From assembly GCA_965247505.1 (NCBI GenBank), contig OZ252020.1, positions 1 to 64,000 on the forward strand: a DNA stretch of 64,000 bases, written 5' to 3'. Made by a program: the position numbers and the translations under genes. Shown piece after piece: positions 16,330 through 24,998 of this stretch; within the stretch, counting starts at the first letter, position 1; each line of letters starts with the position of its first letter. Source of the DNA: CAIYRG01 sp965247505. GTDB taxonomy: Bacteria; Pseudomonadota; Alphaproteobacteria; Micropepsales; Micropepsaceae. The notes under the pieces were generated by a model, which was given only the letters and a program-made list of their open reading frames with translations, was not told where the DNA came from and made no database searches.

Positions 16330-16745
16330 GCTTTGTCTCCTTTTTGCGCCGCCGATCCAGCCTCTGCGGGTGCTTTACCTGCTTCAGCTGTTGCGCCCTT
16401 GGCTCTGTTTTTATCCGCGTCTTCGCGCTCGCGCTTGCGGCTGGAATTCGATTGCTCGAAGGCTTCCACTCGCACCGACATGTAACGCAGCACATCCTCG
16501 TTGATATTGAGCTGACGCTCCAATTCGGCAATGGCGTTGGCGGGCGCATCCAGATCCAAGAGAACATAGTGGCCCTTGCGGTTCTTTTTGATCCGATAGG
16601 CAAGCGTCCGAAGCCCCCAATATTCTTGCTTCTCGACCTTACCGCCTTCGGTTTCGACGATGGTTTTGAGATGGGTCGCAAGTGCATCGACTTGCTGTGC
16701 GCTGATGTCCTGGCGCGCGATCAGCATGTGCTCGTATAGAGCCAT
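16326..16745 (-). CDS. rpsF: 30S ribosomal protein S6
   Basis: The protein has 139 residues. MALYEHMLIARQDISAQQVD, then EYWGLRTLAYRIKKNRKGHY and NEDVLRYMSVRVE are the ferredoxin-like S6 core. The last ~40 residues are a charged Ala/Lys/Glu-rich tail. It is the first gene of the rpsF-rpsR-rplI operon, with a GGAAGGATGACGCC leader before the ATG at 16745. Confidence 0.97.
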   Translation of the reverse strand: MALYEHMLIARQDISAQQVDALATHLKTIVETEGGKVEKQEYWGLRTLAYRIKKNRKGHYVLLDLDAPANAIAELERQLNINEDVLRYMSVRVEAFEQSNSSRKREREDADKNRAKGATAEAGKAPAEAGSAAQKGDKA

Positions 16746-16941
16746 GTGGCGTCATCCTTCCTTTTTAGGCGCGGCACATGCGGCGGGAAGGGATCCGCCG
16801 ATCATGCGTTGGTTCGAAGGGATACCGGACCATCCGGCAAACCGGCAAAACCGGCCCCAAGCGACCGCACCCGGGTCATAAGTGGCGGCATATAGCGGAA
16901 ATGGTGGGCAGGGGGCAAGGAGGCCCGAAAAGGGGCTGAAT

Positions 16942-17051
16942 CTACTTATCCAGCAATCGCTGCCACCAACCGACATCGAGCCATTCGCCGAACTTAAAGC
17001 CAACTTCGCGGTAGATTCCGAGATATTCGAAACCAACTGCCTCCAAAAGCC
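16942..17051 (-). pseudogene. GNAT N-acetyltransferase, C-terminal remnant (phosphinothricin-acetyltransferase-like)
   Basis: The minus strand reads EAVGFEYLGIYREVGFKFGE then WLDVGWWQRLLDK and a TAG stop at 16942-16944. The pattern GF-x-x-x-G-x-x-x-E-V-G-x-K-F-G-x-W-x-D-V-x-W-x-Q is the C-terminal end of the PAT/Bar-like GNAT family. Everything N-terminal has been replaced at 17052 by a 24-bp IS3 terminus. It lies upstream of rpsF in the same orientation. Confidence 0.65.
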
Positions 17052-17244
17052 CTCCACTTTTCCTGGATGGGTCCATACTGCTTGCGTGTATTGCGCCGAA
17101 TATCCCGAACCGTTCTCTCCGCCGGGTCGTTCTTGCTCATTGATTTCTGTCTCATCTTCGTTCCCTTCGGTCACTACGATGAGCCAGAAATCCTCCGTTA
17201 TGCAATTACCTCAATTCGTCCCAAAGGCGCTGACGTCAGACAAT
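17052..17244 (-). mobile_element. Joined IS fragments: 24-bp IS3 terminus and left end of the two-ORF rve element
   Basis: 17052-17075 is only the outermost part of the IS3 right end (CTCCACTTTTCCTGGATGGG, ending TCCA). From 17076 to 17244 is the reverse complement of the first ~170 bp of the element at 44255-45766. It includes the orfA start (MRQKSMSKNDPAERTVRDIR) and the terminus (GACGTCAGACA at 17244). Neither part is complete. Confidence 0.85.
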
Positions 17245-17314
17245 GCCAATCAATGCACCGGAGATCAGAGCTACTTGGATCTATGCACCGAAGCGGTAAC
17301 CGTGAAGACGGAAA

Positions 17315-17346
17315 AGAAGAAGGGCCGGAATTTCTCCCGGCCCTTC
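17315..17346 (-). terminator. Rho-independent terminator of groES-groEL
   Basis: On the minus strand the sequence GAAGGGCCGG / CCGGCCCTTC forms a stem of about 11 bp with a 7-base loop, followed by a T-rich CTTCTTTTCC. It lies 25 bp after the groEL stop codon. Confidence 0.8.
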
Positions 17347-17370
17347 TCAACTCTGATGCGAACGGCTTGA

Positions 17371-19011
17371 TCACATGCCCATATCGCCCATGCCGCCGCC
17401 ATGGTCGTGACCGCCGCCGGCCGCAGGCTTCTGCGGACGCTCGGCAACCATTGCCTCGGTGGTGATGAGAATCCCGGCAACGGAGGCCGCATCTTGCAAT
17501 GCGGTGCGCACGACTTTGGTCGGATCGATAATGCCTGCCTCGATCATGTCGACATATTCTTCGTCTTGCGCGTCGAAGCCGTAGGTTGCAGATTTTTGCT
17601 CCAAAAGCTTGCCGACGATGATAGAGGCTTCCACGCCCGCGTTCTCGACGATCTGACGAAGGGGTGATTGGATTGCCCTGCGCACGATCGCGATGCCCGC
17701 ATCCTGATCGTCGTTATCGCCTTCCAGTTTCTTCAGCGCCTTGGTGGCATAGAGAAGCGCCGTGCCGCCGCCGGAAACCACGCCTTCCTCGACCGCGGCC
17801 TTGGTGGCGTTGAGCGCGTCATCGACGCGGTCCTTACGCTCCTTGACCTCGATCTCGGTCGCGCCTCCGACGCGGATAACCGCAACACCGCCCGCGAGCT
17901 TCGCCAGGCGTTCTTGCAGCTTTTCGCGATCGTAATCGGACGTCGTTTCCTCGATCTGCTTTTTGATCTGGCCGACGCGGGCCTGGATGCTGCCCTTCTT
18001 GCCGGCCCCGTCGATGATGGTGGTGTCGTCCTTGGTGATCTGCACCCGCTTAGCCGTACCCAACATGTCAATCGTGACATTTTCGAGCTTGATGCCGAGA
18101 TCTTCGGATACAACTTGGCCGCCGGTGACGATTGCAATGTCTTCCAGCATCGCTTTGCGGCGATCGCCGAAGCCCGGCGCCTTCACGGCTGAGACCTTGA
18201 GGCCGCCGCGCAGCTTATTGACGACGAGAGTCGCTAAGGCCTCGCCTTCCACTTCCTCGGAAATGATCAGGATGGGACGGCTCGACTGTACGACCGTTTC
18301 AAGGATCGGGAGCATGGGCTGGAGGGTGGAGAGCTTTTTCTCGAAAATGAGAATATGCGGCTCTTCTAAATCACAGACCATTTTGTCGGGATTGGTGACG
18401 AAATAGGGGGAGAGATATCCGCGGTCGAACTGCATGCCCTCGACCACTTCCAATTCTGTCTCGAGGCTCTTGGCTTCTTCGATCGTGATGACGCCTTCAT
18501 TGCCGACTTTGGCCATTGCTTCGGCGATCATATTGCCGACAGTGCCATCGCCATTGGCCGAGATCGTGCCGACTTGGGCGATCTCTTCATTGTCTCTGAC
18601 TTTCTTGGAGCGCTTTTTGAGATCGGCGACAACAGTTTCCACTGCTTTGTCGACGCCGCGCCTCAGATCCATCGGGTTCATGCCCGCGGCCACAGCCTTG
18701 GCGCCTTCGCGCACGATGGCCTGGGCCAGGATCGTCGCCGTCGTGGTGCCGTCTCCGGCAGTGTCGTTGGTCTTCTGCGCTACCTCGCGCACCATCTGTG
18801 CGCCCATATTTTCGAATTTGTCACTAAGCTCGATTTCCTTCGCCACGGCCACGCCGTCTTTGGTCGTGCGCGGGGCGCCGAAGCTTTTCTCGATGACGAC
18901 ATTGCGGCCCTTAGGTCCCAATGTCACTTTGACCGCATCGGCAAGAATATCGACGCCGCTAAGGAGTTTCTCCCGCGCGTCCGAGCCGAATTTGACGTCT
19001 TTTGCTGCCAT
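17371..19011 (-). CDS. groL: Chaperonin GroEL
   Basis: This 546-residue ATP-dependent cytosolic chaperonin forms the double ring that folds proteins with GroES. MAAKDVKFGSDAREKLLSGV is the start. The nucleotide-binding segments VTLGPKGRNVVIEKSFGAP and AGDGTTTATILAQ are intact, and the C-terminus ends in the GGM-type tail (GGGHDHGGGMGDMGM), here interrupted by a His-Asp-His. It lies 48 bases after groES and is followed by a strong terminator. Confidence 0.98.
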   Translation of the reverse strand: MAAKDVKFGSDAREKLLSGVDILADAVKVTLGPKGRNVVIEKSFGAPRTTKDGVAVAKEIELSDKFENMGAQMVREVAQKTNDTAGDGTTTATILAQAIVREGAKAVAAGMNPMDLRRGVDKAVETVVADLKKRSKKVRDNEEIAQVGTISANGDGTVGNMIAEAMAKVGNEGVITIEEAKSLETELEVVEGMQFDRGYLSPYFVTNPDKMVCDLEEPHILIFEKKLSTLQPMLPILETVVQSSRPILIISEEVEGEALATLVVNKLRGGLKVSAVKAPGFGDRRKAMLEDIAIVTGGQVVSEDLGIKLENVTIDMLGTAKRVQITKDDTTIIDGAGKKGSIQARVGQIKKQIEETTSDYDREKLQERLAKLAGGVAVIRVGGATEIEVKERKDRVDDALNATKAAVEEGVVSGGGTALLYATKALKKLEGDNDDQDAGIAIVRRAIQSPLRQIVENAGVEASIIVGKLLEQKSATYGFDAQDEEYVDMIEAGIIDPTKVVRTALQDAASVAGILITTEAMVAERPQKPAAGGGHDHGGGMGDMGM

Positions 19012-19059
19012 TTTCTTAATTCTCCTAAAAATTCTTTGTACAGAAAATCTGTAGACTGA

Positions 19060-19374
19060 TTAGCGGGATTTTTTCTTAGCCTTACCGGCCTCGATGACGC
19101 CCATGATGTCGGACTCCTTCATAATGATGAGGTCCTCGCCGTCGATTTTCACTTCGGTGCCCGACCATTTGCCGAACAACACGCGCTCGCCGGCTTTGAC
19201 TTCCGGGGCGACGCGTTTGCCCTTGTCGTCGAGTGCTCCAGGGCCGACCGAGACGATCTCGCCTTCCTGCGGCTTCTCTTGGGCGGTGTCGGGGATAATG
19301 ATCCCGCCGGCGGTCTTTTGCTCCTCCTGGACGCGGCGGACGACCACGCGGTCTCCGAGCGGACGAAATTTCAT
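19060..19374 (-). CDS. groS: Co-chaperonin GroES
   Basis: The 104-residue heptameric lid of GroEL has KFRPLGDRVVVRRVQEEQKT at the N-terminus, the mobile-loop region TAGGIIIPDTAQEKPQEGEI, and the C-terminal VKIDGEDLIIMKESDIMGVI. The ribosome site GGAGGGAGC is close to the ATG. It is the first gene of the heat-shock operon and sits under a CIRCE operator. Confidence 0.98.
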   Translation of the reverse strand: MKFRPLGDRVVVRRVQEEQKTAGGIIIPDTAQEKPQEGEIVSVGPGALDDKGKRVAPEVKAGERVLFGKWSGTEVKIDGEDLIIMKESDIMGVIEAGKAKKKSR

Positions 19375-19436
19375 AGGGGTGCTCCCTCCGTTAGAATTAG
19401 AAAAATCAATGAGTTAAGGTAAAAATTCCCGATTTA

Positions 19437-19504
19437 GCAGCACTCTTCCATAGAGAGTGCCAACCCATGGGGTGGTAGTTAGGGATAGGCAGCCACACCG
19501 TCAA
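19437..19504 (-). promoter_or_regulatory. groES-groEL promoter with CIRCE (HrcA) operator
   Basis: Minus-strand −35 TTGACG (19499-19504) and −10 TAACTA (19476-19481) are separated by 17 bp. Downstream is the inverted repeat GCACTC-N9-GAGTGC at 19440-19460, the core of the CIRCE element (consensus TTAGCACTC-N9-GAGTGCTAA). It is placed at or just after the predicted transcription start. The position implies repression by HrcA under non-stress conditions. Confidence 0.85.
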
Positions 19505-19673
19505 GGGACACGCCGTGGTTTTTTCTCGCGCTCGGCTCCTGGTTCGGCGGTGTGTGCGCGACAAGACGGCCCTCAAAAAGAGGCCTTGAAACCTGACCAA
19601 ATCGTTCAGCTTCGATTCATGCTCCTGCCAATAGGTTGAGAGATGTGGAGGGATTTCTGAGAGGAGACCAGAC

Positions 19674-20077
19674 ATGAAATCCCTCGCCAAACTCACTTTC
19701 GGAGCGCTGGTATTGACCGGCGCGGCCTTGACCACAGCCCAGCCTGCAAATGCGGCCTCGAGTTTCAGTTTTTCCTATGGCTATGGCGGCGGCTATGGCG
19801 GACCGCATGTTTCGGTTCACTATAATCCGTGTTACCGGCCTATTATGGGCGGCCGCGCTATTGCCATTATCCGCTCTATCGCGGGCGGGTTTTCTTCGGC
19901 GGCGCCGGGCATCACGGTCCGTTCCACTATCGCGACTACCGCGGAAGCCGCCAATATTGGCATGGCGGGCGCTGGCATCGCGGCGCGTTGCATGCGGGCC
20001 CAAGATTGCGCAGAAACTTCGCCCGTGGGCACTATGGTTATGGTCCCAGGCGCGGTTTGGGGCGCGGTCGGCGCTAA
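19674..20077 (+). pseudogene. Secreted Gly/Tyr/His-rich small protein, frameshifted
   Basis: The start at 19674 (ATG after GAGGAGA) gives a clear signal peptide (MKSLAKLTFGALVLTGAALT…PANA). SFSFSYGYGGGYGGPHVSVH follows, and the frame is lost near 19828. The next frame continues the same composition (YYGRPRYCHYPLYRGRVFF…GHHGPFHYRDYRGSRQYWHG…GHYGYGPRRGLG) to a TAA at 20077. Both halves read as one exported, aromatic and His-rich protein of about 133 residues. No known domain is recognised. It may be a real frameshift or a one-base sequence error; if translated as read, the product is a 190-residue chimera. Confidence 0.6.
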
Positions 20078-20109
20078 GGCGAGGCGCCTCCTCCATCCAT
20101 CCGAACAGC

Positions 20110-20150
20110 CGGCCACCCGGCGAGCCGAATATCCCGGTCCACTCAGCAAA
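20110..20150 (-). other. Possible IstB scrap
   Basis: The minus strand reads KPFAEWTGIFGSPGGRLFG, which resembles the IstB segment LPFDEWTEIFGSERLTGAL. Only about 14 codons match, so this is a weak call. Confidence 0.25.
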
Positions 20151-20151
20151 C

Positions 20152-20226
20152 GGCTTTGTCAAGTTAACCTGATTTACTCCGAAATCTCGGTAAATTGTAG
20201 ATGGCTGTTCAGCGCAATTTTAATGG
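20152..20226. repeat. Diverged 74-bp repeat, copy B
   Basis: This copy begins GGCTTTGTCAAGTTAACCTG and ends TTTTAATGG. It aligns with copy A at 1734-1807 at about 80% identity by eye, in the same orientation on the given strand. Confidence 0.55.
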
Positions 20227-20408
20227 GAGTTATACACCCGAGTTGACTCTGGGGGGCGTGACGCCTTTTGCCGGGAATTAGAATTAGCTACACGCGTAGA
20301 CTTTCCTTGGCGATTGGCTGGGATTCGCACCCTGACGCCAGAAAGCGCTACAGTGCCTGCTACCTGCGGGGTGATCTGGGGAGGCTGGCGCTGCAGACGG
20401 TTACGGGC

Positions 20409-20923
20409 ATGCGGGAATATATCAAGGGCGCTCTGCCCCCACTTATTGTTGTCGGTGCAGGGTGGGGTGCAATGTTGACGTGGCCCGATGCAAACCCCTG
20501 GGTGGTGTGGGGCATAACCGCAGTTTTATGCGTTCTCTATTTCTCGATGGATCGTATACCGACTTTGGTGCGGCGTTTGTTTTCCGCGTCCAGTCCTCAA
20601 GTTGAAGGCAAAATAGACAAGAAAGAGAAGCTCTCTGTTTGGAGCTACGTTCGTTCTCAGTCAAACACCGCGATACTTGTGCTTAATTATGCTATATTTA
20701 TTGTGATAGTCACTGTGGCTGTGCCACTTTACGTGGAAACAGGGGCGCTTTTGCCAGCGGTCGTTTTTTCCAAATCTTTTATAGAATATTAGGCGGTTTA
20801 CTGGTTCTCAACGGTGCTTTTGCGTTCATCTACGCAAAAGAAGAAGCCAAAGAGGACACATTAAAGCGCTCAGCAGCATTCGTGCTTGGTTGCATGATGA
20901 TGGCCCAAGCGGACGAGTTTTAG
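20409..20923 (+). pseudogene. Small membrane protein of unknown function, frameshift in a T run
   Basis: The probable start is 20409 (MREYIKGALPPLIVVGAGWG). Hydrophobic segments lie at residues ~8-25, ~30-48 and ~95-118. A charged loop (VEGKIDKKEKLSVWSYVRSQ) separates the second and third. The frame stops at 20792, but one extra T in the T6 run near 20765 would continue it as FYRILGGLLVLNGAFAFIYA, then KEEAKEDTLKRSAAFVLGCM to a TAG at 20921-20923. The intact form would have about 171 residues and four membrane segments. No family is recognised. Similar short sequences (TTATACACCCGAGTTGACT near 20230, TTATATACACGCGTTGACT near 20928) flank it. Confidence 0.5.
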
Positions 20924-20968
20924 GGAATTATATACACGCGTTGACTTTTTTGTGGGGGCGCGCGGGAA

Positions 20969-21051
20969 GGCATTGTCAGACTAAATCGGCTTGAGCCGGG
21001 AAGTAAGGTTTCGTAGCCTCTGGCGATGCAAAATCCTTTTCGTTATTTCAA
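20969..21051 (+). mobile_element. IS6-family element, 5' end fragment
   Basis: The terminal repeat GGCATTGTCAGACTAA (20969-20984) and the following leader match the transposase-start end of the IS at 2341-3146. The first codons follow (MQNPFRYFN, ATG at 21026). Homology stops at about 21051, where the IS1380 end begins. Confidence 0.8.
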
Positions 21052-21101
21052 CCCGTATTTCCCAAGTAGCGTCGATATTCAGTGCGGCGAGAAGGCGATT
21101 C

Positions 21102-22206
21102 CTTGCCTATCCGGTTAACGCCCATGACCGCTACATGTAGGGTGCCGCCACTCTCCCGAGTAAAGCTCGGCATAGGTTGGAGTAGAGGTGTCACCCGCGA
21201 TGCCGAGCAATGAGCGGAAGGCGTTGAACGGGTAGAACCGCCTGTTGAAGCGGAAGGTGAACTCGTTGAGGTAGGCTTGTAGGTGCTGGTGGCTAACGCC
21301 GTGGTGGATCCCGATCAGCCACGTCTTCAGGTTGGCGAAAACCAGATGGATGATCGGCAGGTATTGCTCGGCAACTTCTGGATCACCACACTCGGCAACA
21401 GCGAAGTGCTCATAGCCGCGCTTACCGAGGCCAGCATAGCCGCTCCAATCGTCAGTAACGATCAGCGATCCCGGCGCGACGGTGCTCTCGACGAACCCAC
21501 AGAGCGACTCGGCGCTACGGTCGAGCACGACGGCGAGCCGAACGCGTCCGGCATAGTGTCCGTCTTTCCGGTTGTCGAGCTTGGTGCCCGGCTTTCGATG
21601 ACGCACCTCGATGGCACAGGAGACGGGAACCTTGTGGTGAACACCACGGCCTTCCCTACGCGTTCGCCCGCCAACCCAGGTTTCGTCCACCTCAACATGG
21701 TTCTTGGGCTGTCCACCGATCCTGTCTTGGTTGGGCCGCACCATGCCCGAGCGGAGCTTGTAGAGAATTTGAAAGGCTGTCTCGTAGCGCGAAAGACCAA
21801 GTTGCCGCTGAAACTGCACGGCGGACATGCCAGGCGTCTGACTGGCGACCAGATAAGCGGCACAGAACCAGACGTTCAGCGGAGTGTGGCTACGCTCCAT
21901 CACTGTTCCCACCGTCAGCCCGGTGTTCTGGCGGCACTTGCGGCAGCGCAGGACGCCAGGGCGGTTTTCAAAGTGGAACGGCTCTCCCGCCGTGCCGCAG
22001 TGCAGGCAGGCAAAGCCGTCTCCCCAGCGGGCTTTCTCCAGGTAGGCGGCGCAGGCCGCATCATCGGGGAAAAGTCGCTGGAACTCGGGTAGCGAATGCG
22101 GGAATGGGAGATCGGCGCGGTCGAGAACATCCATGGCGCGCTCCCCTATATCCGGTTTGCGCCCATTCTAGCCCTAGTAGGTGTGGGTGTAAACCGGATA
22201 GGCAAG
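21102..22206 (-). mobile_element. Complete IS1595-family insertion sequence with 8-bp target duplication
   Basis: Termini CTTGCCTATCCGGTT (21102) and AACCGGATAGGCAAG (ending 22206) are flanked by perfect direct repeats GGCGATTC (21094-21101 and 22207-22214). This is one of only two elements in the window with an intact target duplication, so it is a recent, unrearranged insertion. Confidence 0.93.
21115..22134 (-). CDS. IS1595-family (ISXO2-like) transposase
   Basis: The 339-residue transposase has an N-terminal zinc ribbon (FACLHCGTAGE … VLRCRKCRQNTGLTVGT, with paired CxxC motifs). The DDE/N-type core is visible as NHVEVDETWVGGRTR, SLIVTDDWSGYAG and, after HLVFANLKTWLIGIHHGVSH, YLNEFTFRFNRRF. 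The ATG at 22134 is close to the right terminus. The frame is intact. Confidence 0.92.
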   Translation of the reverse strand: MDVLDRADLPFPHSLPEFQRLFPDDAACAAYLEKARWGDGFACLHCGTAGEPFHFENRPGVLRCRKCRQNTGLTVGTVMERSHTPLNVWFCAAYLVASQTPGMSAVQFQRQLGLSRYETAFQILYKLRSGMVRPNQDRIGGQPKNHVEVDETWVGGRTRREGRGVHHKVPVSCAIEVRHRKPGTKLDNRKDGHYAGRVRLAVVLDRSAESLCGFVESTVAPGSLIVTDDWSGYAGLGKRGYEHFAVAECGDPEVAEQYLPIIHLVFANLKTWLIGIHHGVSHQHLQAYLNEFTFRFNRRFYPFNAFRSLLGIAGDTSTPTYAELYSGEWRHPTCSGHGR

Positions 22207-22240
22207 GGCGATTCTTCCATAAGAACCATGAAGTTGTAGC

Positions 22241-23608
22241 ATGCATGGAGCGGCGGATATGGCACACCCGATGGGTGAATCGAAACCGGGGTGCCTTCGG
22301 GTCGTTTTTGACCGTCGCTTGAAGCTTGAATTCCACGGTTCCAAGATCACCTCTGATGCCGGGTTGCTCGCCTACCGGGAGCTTGACGATGCCCTCGGCC
22401 TGACTGAGATGGCCGAGGGTGTTTTCCACGACAGCCGTACCGGCAAGAACGGATGGCACGGCCTAACGGGGCAGTTCCGTCAGTCCGTCTTTGGCCGTCT
22501 TGGCGGATACGACGACGTGAACGATGCCGATCGTCTGGGTCGTGATCCCGCCATGCGCTGGATTGTCGGCGGCAAGGCCATCGAAAGACAGGCCGCTTTC
22601 ACCAGCCAGATGGGACGCTTCGAGACGGAGCTATTGGCCGCCGACGAGAACGTTGAAGCCTTGGCCGACATGAACGGGGTGTGGATCAACAAGGTTCATG
22701 ACCGCCATCCGCCGAAGATGATCATCCTCGACATGGATAGCTCCGTCAGCCCGACCCATGGCGACCAGGAAGGCACAGCTTACAACGGCCACTTCGGCTG
22801 CACCTGCTATCATCCCCTGTTCCTGTTCAACCAGTTCGGCGACTTGGAGAGATGTTCCCTGCGCCCCGGTAATGTTCACAGTGCTGACGGATTGCGGAAT
22901 GTTCTGGAGCCGGTGGTGATGCGCTATAAGGAAAGGAAGGTGCGGCTGTATTTTCGTGGCGATGCCGCCTTCGCCTCACCGGAGATATACGAATATCTCG
23001 AAGCCGAGGGATTACTCTACGTCATCCGCCTCAAAGCGAACGCGATTCTCCAGCGGAACATTGCCCATCTGCTTACGCGACCTGTCGGTCGCCCGCCCGA
23101 CCATGTTCGCCGTTTCCACGCCAGCTTCAGCTATCAGGCTGGATCGTGGAACAAGAAGCGCCGTGTCGTGGCCAAAGTGGAGTGGCATCCCGGCGAGCTG
23201 GTTCCTCGCGTCGGTTTCATCGTCACTAATCTGTCGCGCCCTACCAAGCGGGTGGTGGCGTTCTATAATCACCGTGGCACGGCAGAGCAGCACATCAAGG
23301 AAGGCAAGAACGCCATCAACTGGACCCGTCTGTCATGTCGCAAGTTCCGCAACAATGCCGTTCGGCTCCAGCTTCACGCGCTGGCATATAATCTGGGCAG
23401 CTTCATGTGGACACTGGCCTTGCCGAAGGAGGTGGAGCACTGGTCGATGACGACGTTGCGCGACAAGCTGGTGAAGATAGGGGCCAAGGTTGTCCGACAT
23501 GGCCGCTACGTTACGTTCCAATTGGCTGAGGTGGCGGTGCCGAGGGACCTATTCCGGAAAATCCTGAGCTTGATTGATGATCTGCGGCGAAGACCCGCTC
23601 CGGCGTAG
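22241..23608 (+). CDS. IS1380-family transposase
   Basis: The 455-residue transposase matches the family in length. The N-terminus is VVFDRRLKLEFHGSKITSDA, then GLLAYRELDDALGL. The DDE core is IILDMDSSVSPTHGDQEGTA (Asp), VRLYFRGDAAFASPEIYEYL (Asp) and FYNHRGTAEQHIKEGKNAI (Glu in the Y-R-x-R-x-x-x-E-Q-x-I-K-E pattern). The start may be 22241 or the ATG at 22259 (MAHPMGES). IS1595 sits about 35 bp upstream, so native expression may be altered. Confidence 0.9.
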   Translation: MHGAADMAHPMGESKPGCLRVVFDRRLKLEFHGSKITSDAGLLAYRELDDALGLTEMAEGVFHDSRTGKNGWHGLTGQFRQSVFGRLGGYDDVNDADRLGRDPAMRWIVGGKAIERQAAFTSQMGRFETELLAADENVEALADMNGVWINKVHDRHPPKMIILDMDSSVSPTHGDQEGTAYNGHFGCTCYHPLFLFNQFGDLERCSLRPGNVHSADGLRNVLEPVVMRYKERKVRLYFRGDAAFASPEIYEYLEAEGLLYVIRLKANAILQRNIAHLLTRPVGRPPDHVRRFHASFSYQAGSWNKKRRVVAKVEWHPGELVPRVGFIVTNLSRPTKRVVAFYNHRGTAEQHIKEGKNAINWTRLSCRKFRNNAVRLQLHALAYNLGSFMWTLALPKEVEHWSMTTLRDKLVKIGAKVVRHGRYVTFQLAEVAVPRDLFRKILSLIDDLRRRPAPA

Positions 23609-23807
23609 GCCGAGGGAATCGACGGCGAGGAGAAAGCGACAGGAGAAGTGTGTCTGGATGGCGAGAAAAATGACCGAGTGGCCTTCCAAGCGCGGGCCGA
23701 TTACCAAAATCATGCCATCGGATGGCTGCAAAGGGGATACAGTACCCTTGGCGATGGGAAAGTGGTACGATTTCCACGAATTTGGATGGCATCTGGGGAA
23801 TGTCGGT

Positions 23808-24157
23808 TCAACAATTCGCCTGAGGTAATCCGCAGCGCGGTGATGTTGTATGTCCGCTACCCCTTGTCGCTGAGACAGGTCGAAGATCTTCTGTTCGAAC
23901 GGGGCATCAACATTTGCCATGAGACCGTGCGGTACTGGTGGAACCGTTTTGGTCCGCTGTTTGCAGCCGAGATCAGCAAGCGCCGGGTTCATTATCACTC
24001 GTATTCAAACTGGCGCTGGCACCTGGACGAAGTGTTCGTAAGGACCAATGGGGAGAAGCACAATTTGTGGCGTGCCTTTGATCACGAAGGCGAAGTGCTC
24101 GAAGTCTTTGCAACGAAACGTCAGGATCGCGAGGCAGCACTGCGGTTCCTGAAGTGA
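23808..24157 (+). mobile_element. IS6-family transposase fragment
   Basis: The frame reads NNSPEVIRSAVMLYVRYPLS, then LRQVEDLLFERGINICHETV and …WHLDEVFVRTNGEKHNLWRA up to EAALRFLK, then stops at 24157. It matches the first half of the IS6 transposase at 2394-3089 with many substitutions, so it is a diverged copy. The initiator region is replaced by unrelated sequence and the catalytic Glu half is missing. Confidence 0.8.
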
Positions 24158-24237
24158 TGGAGTGGACGCACCCGTCTGACGGCGTCATAGGCGCCAGAAA
24201 GAAACGCACGCGTGGTGCGTTCGATCAACGAAGGAGG

Positions 24238-24546
24238 CGTCCGTGGAGTAAGTTGCTATCGTCGGTATCGATATATCGAAAAGGAGTTTCTAACTCCATG
24301 GGGCAACGGCGGAAGGCAAGCCGGTGTTCGGCAAAAAGCTTTCGCGAGAAAAGTTTTTCCTATTCTTCTCCGAAGTGCCGCCGTGCCTGGTTGTGATGGA
24401 AGACTGCGGCGGCGCGCACCATTGGGGCCGACAGATCATCACCCTTGGCCACAGGTGCAAGCTGATCCCGCCGATCTATGTCAAGCCATTTCTGAAGCAG
24501 CAGAAGAATGACAGTAACGACGTGGCTGCGATCGTCGAGGCTGGCG
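24238..24546 (+). mobile_element. IS110-family transposase fragment
   Basis: In shifting frames the strand reads VAIVGIDISK (first Asp), then LSREKFFLFFSEVPPCLVVM, EDCGGAHHWGRQIITLGHRC and YVKPFLKQQKNDSNDVAAIV. These are the DEDD-domain landmarks of IS110/IS1111 transposases. At least one frameshift lies near 24290 and the C-terminal domain is absent. Confidence 0.7.
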
Positions 24547-24633
24547 CGCAACTGCCACATCGTCAACATCCGCGGCAACATCTACCGCATGCGGGAGCAT
24601 CAGAACCTGCTGCAGGCCAGCTTCAGATAGGAG
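24547..24633 (+). mobile_element. IstB-like C-terminal fragment
   Basis: The frame NCHIVNIRGNIYRMREHQNL then LQASFR and a TAG resembles the C-terminal end of IS21-family IstB proteins (…I-x-x-x-G-x-S-Y-R-x-R). It starts exactly where the IS110 homology ends. Only about 28 codons are present. Confidence 0.45.
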
Positions 24634-24998
24634 CTACAAGAGAGCCGCTGCGTGATAGTCAGCCAAAACATAAACAGGAACGGCGACGACCGCCCTCTGT
24701 GGATAAGCGGTTTGCCGCCGCCAGACTCTTGGCGGTCGCTGCACCAATCCGCTTACTCACGGCTCCACCGAGTCCCACGTCCCCTACACCGCGTCTGGGG
24801 GTGCGACCGGAAGCTCCAAGTGATTGATCCTTGATTGTAAAAGATGTGCAATTTTCGGCTGCCATTGACACCTCGCGCGTAGGCTAAAAAAATTGAGACG
24901 CGGATATACATAGGTACTTCATCCACCGCCGATCGAAATCCGAGACCCCCCCCCTTCATCAATGGCGCGGGTCCCATTCCGGTCATTGCCAAGTCATC

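Larger units (their letters stand above)
21052..23770 (+). mobile_element. IS1380-family element interrupted by IS1595
   Basis: The IS1380 transposase gene (22241-23608) has its upstream end split by the IS1595 at 21102-22206: GGCGATTC occurs on both sides of the insert. Outer limits are uncertain. The left limit is set by the end of IS6 homology; the right limit lies somewhere between 23609 and the IS6 fragment at 23808. Confidence 0.6.
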
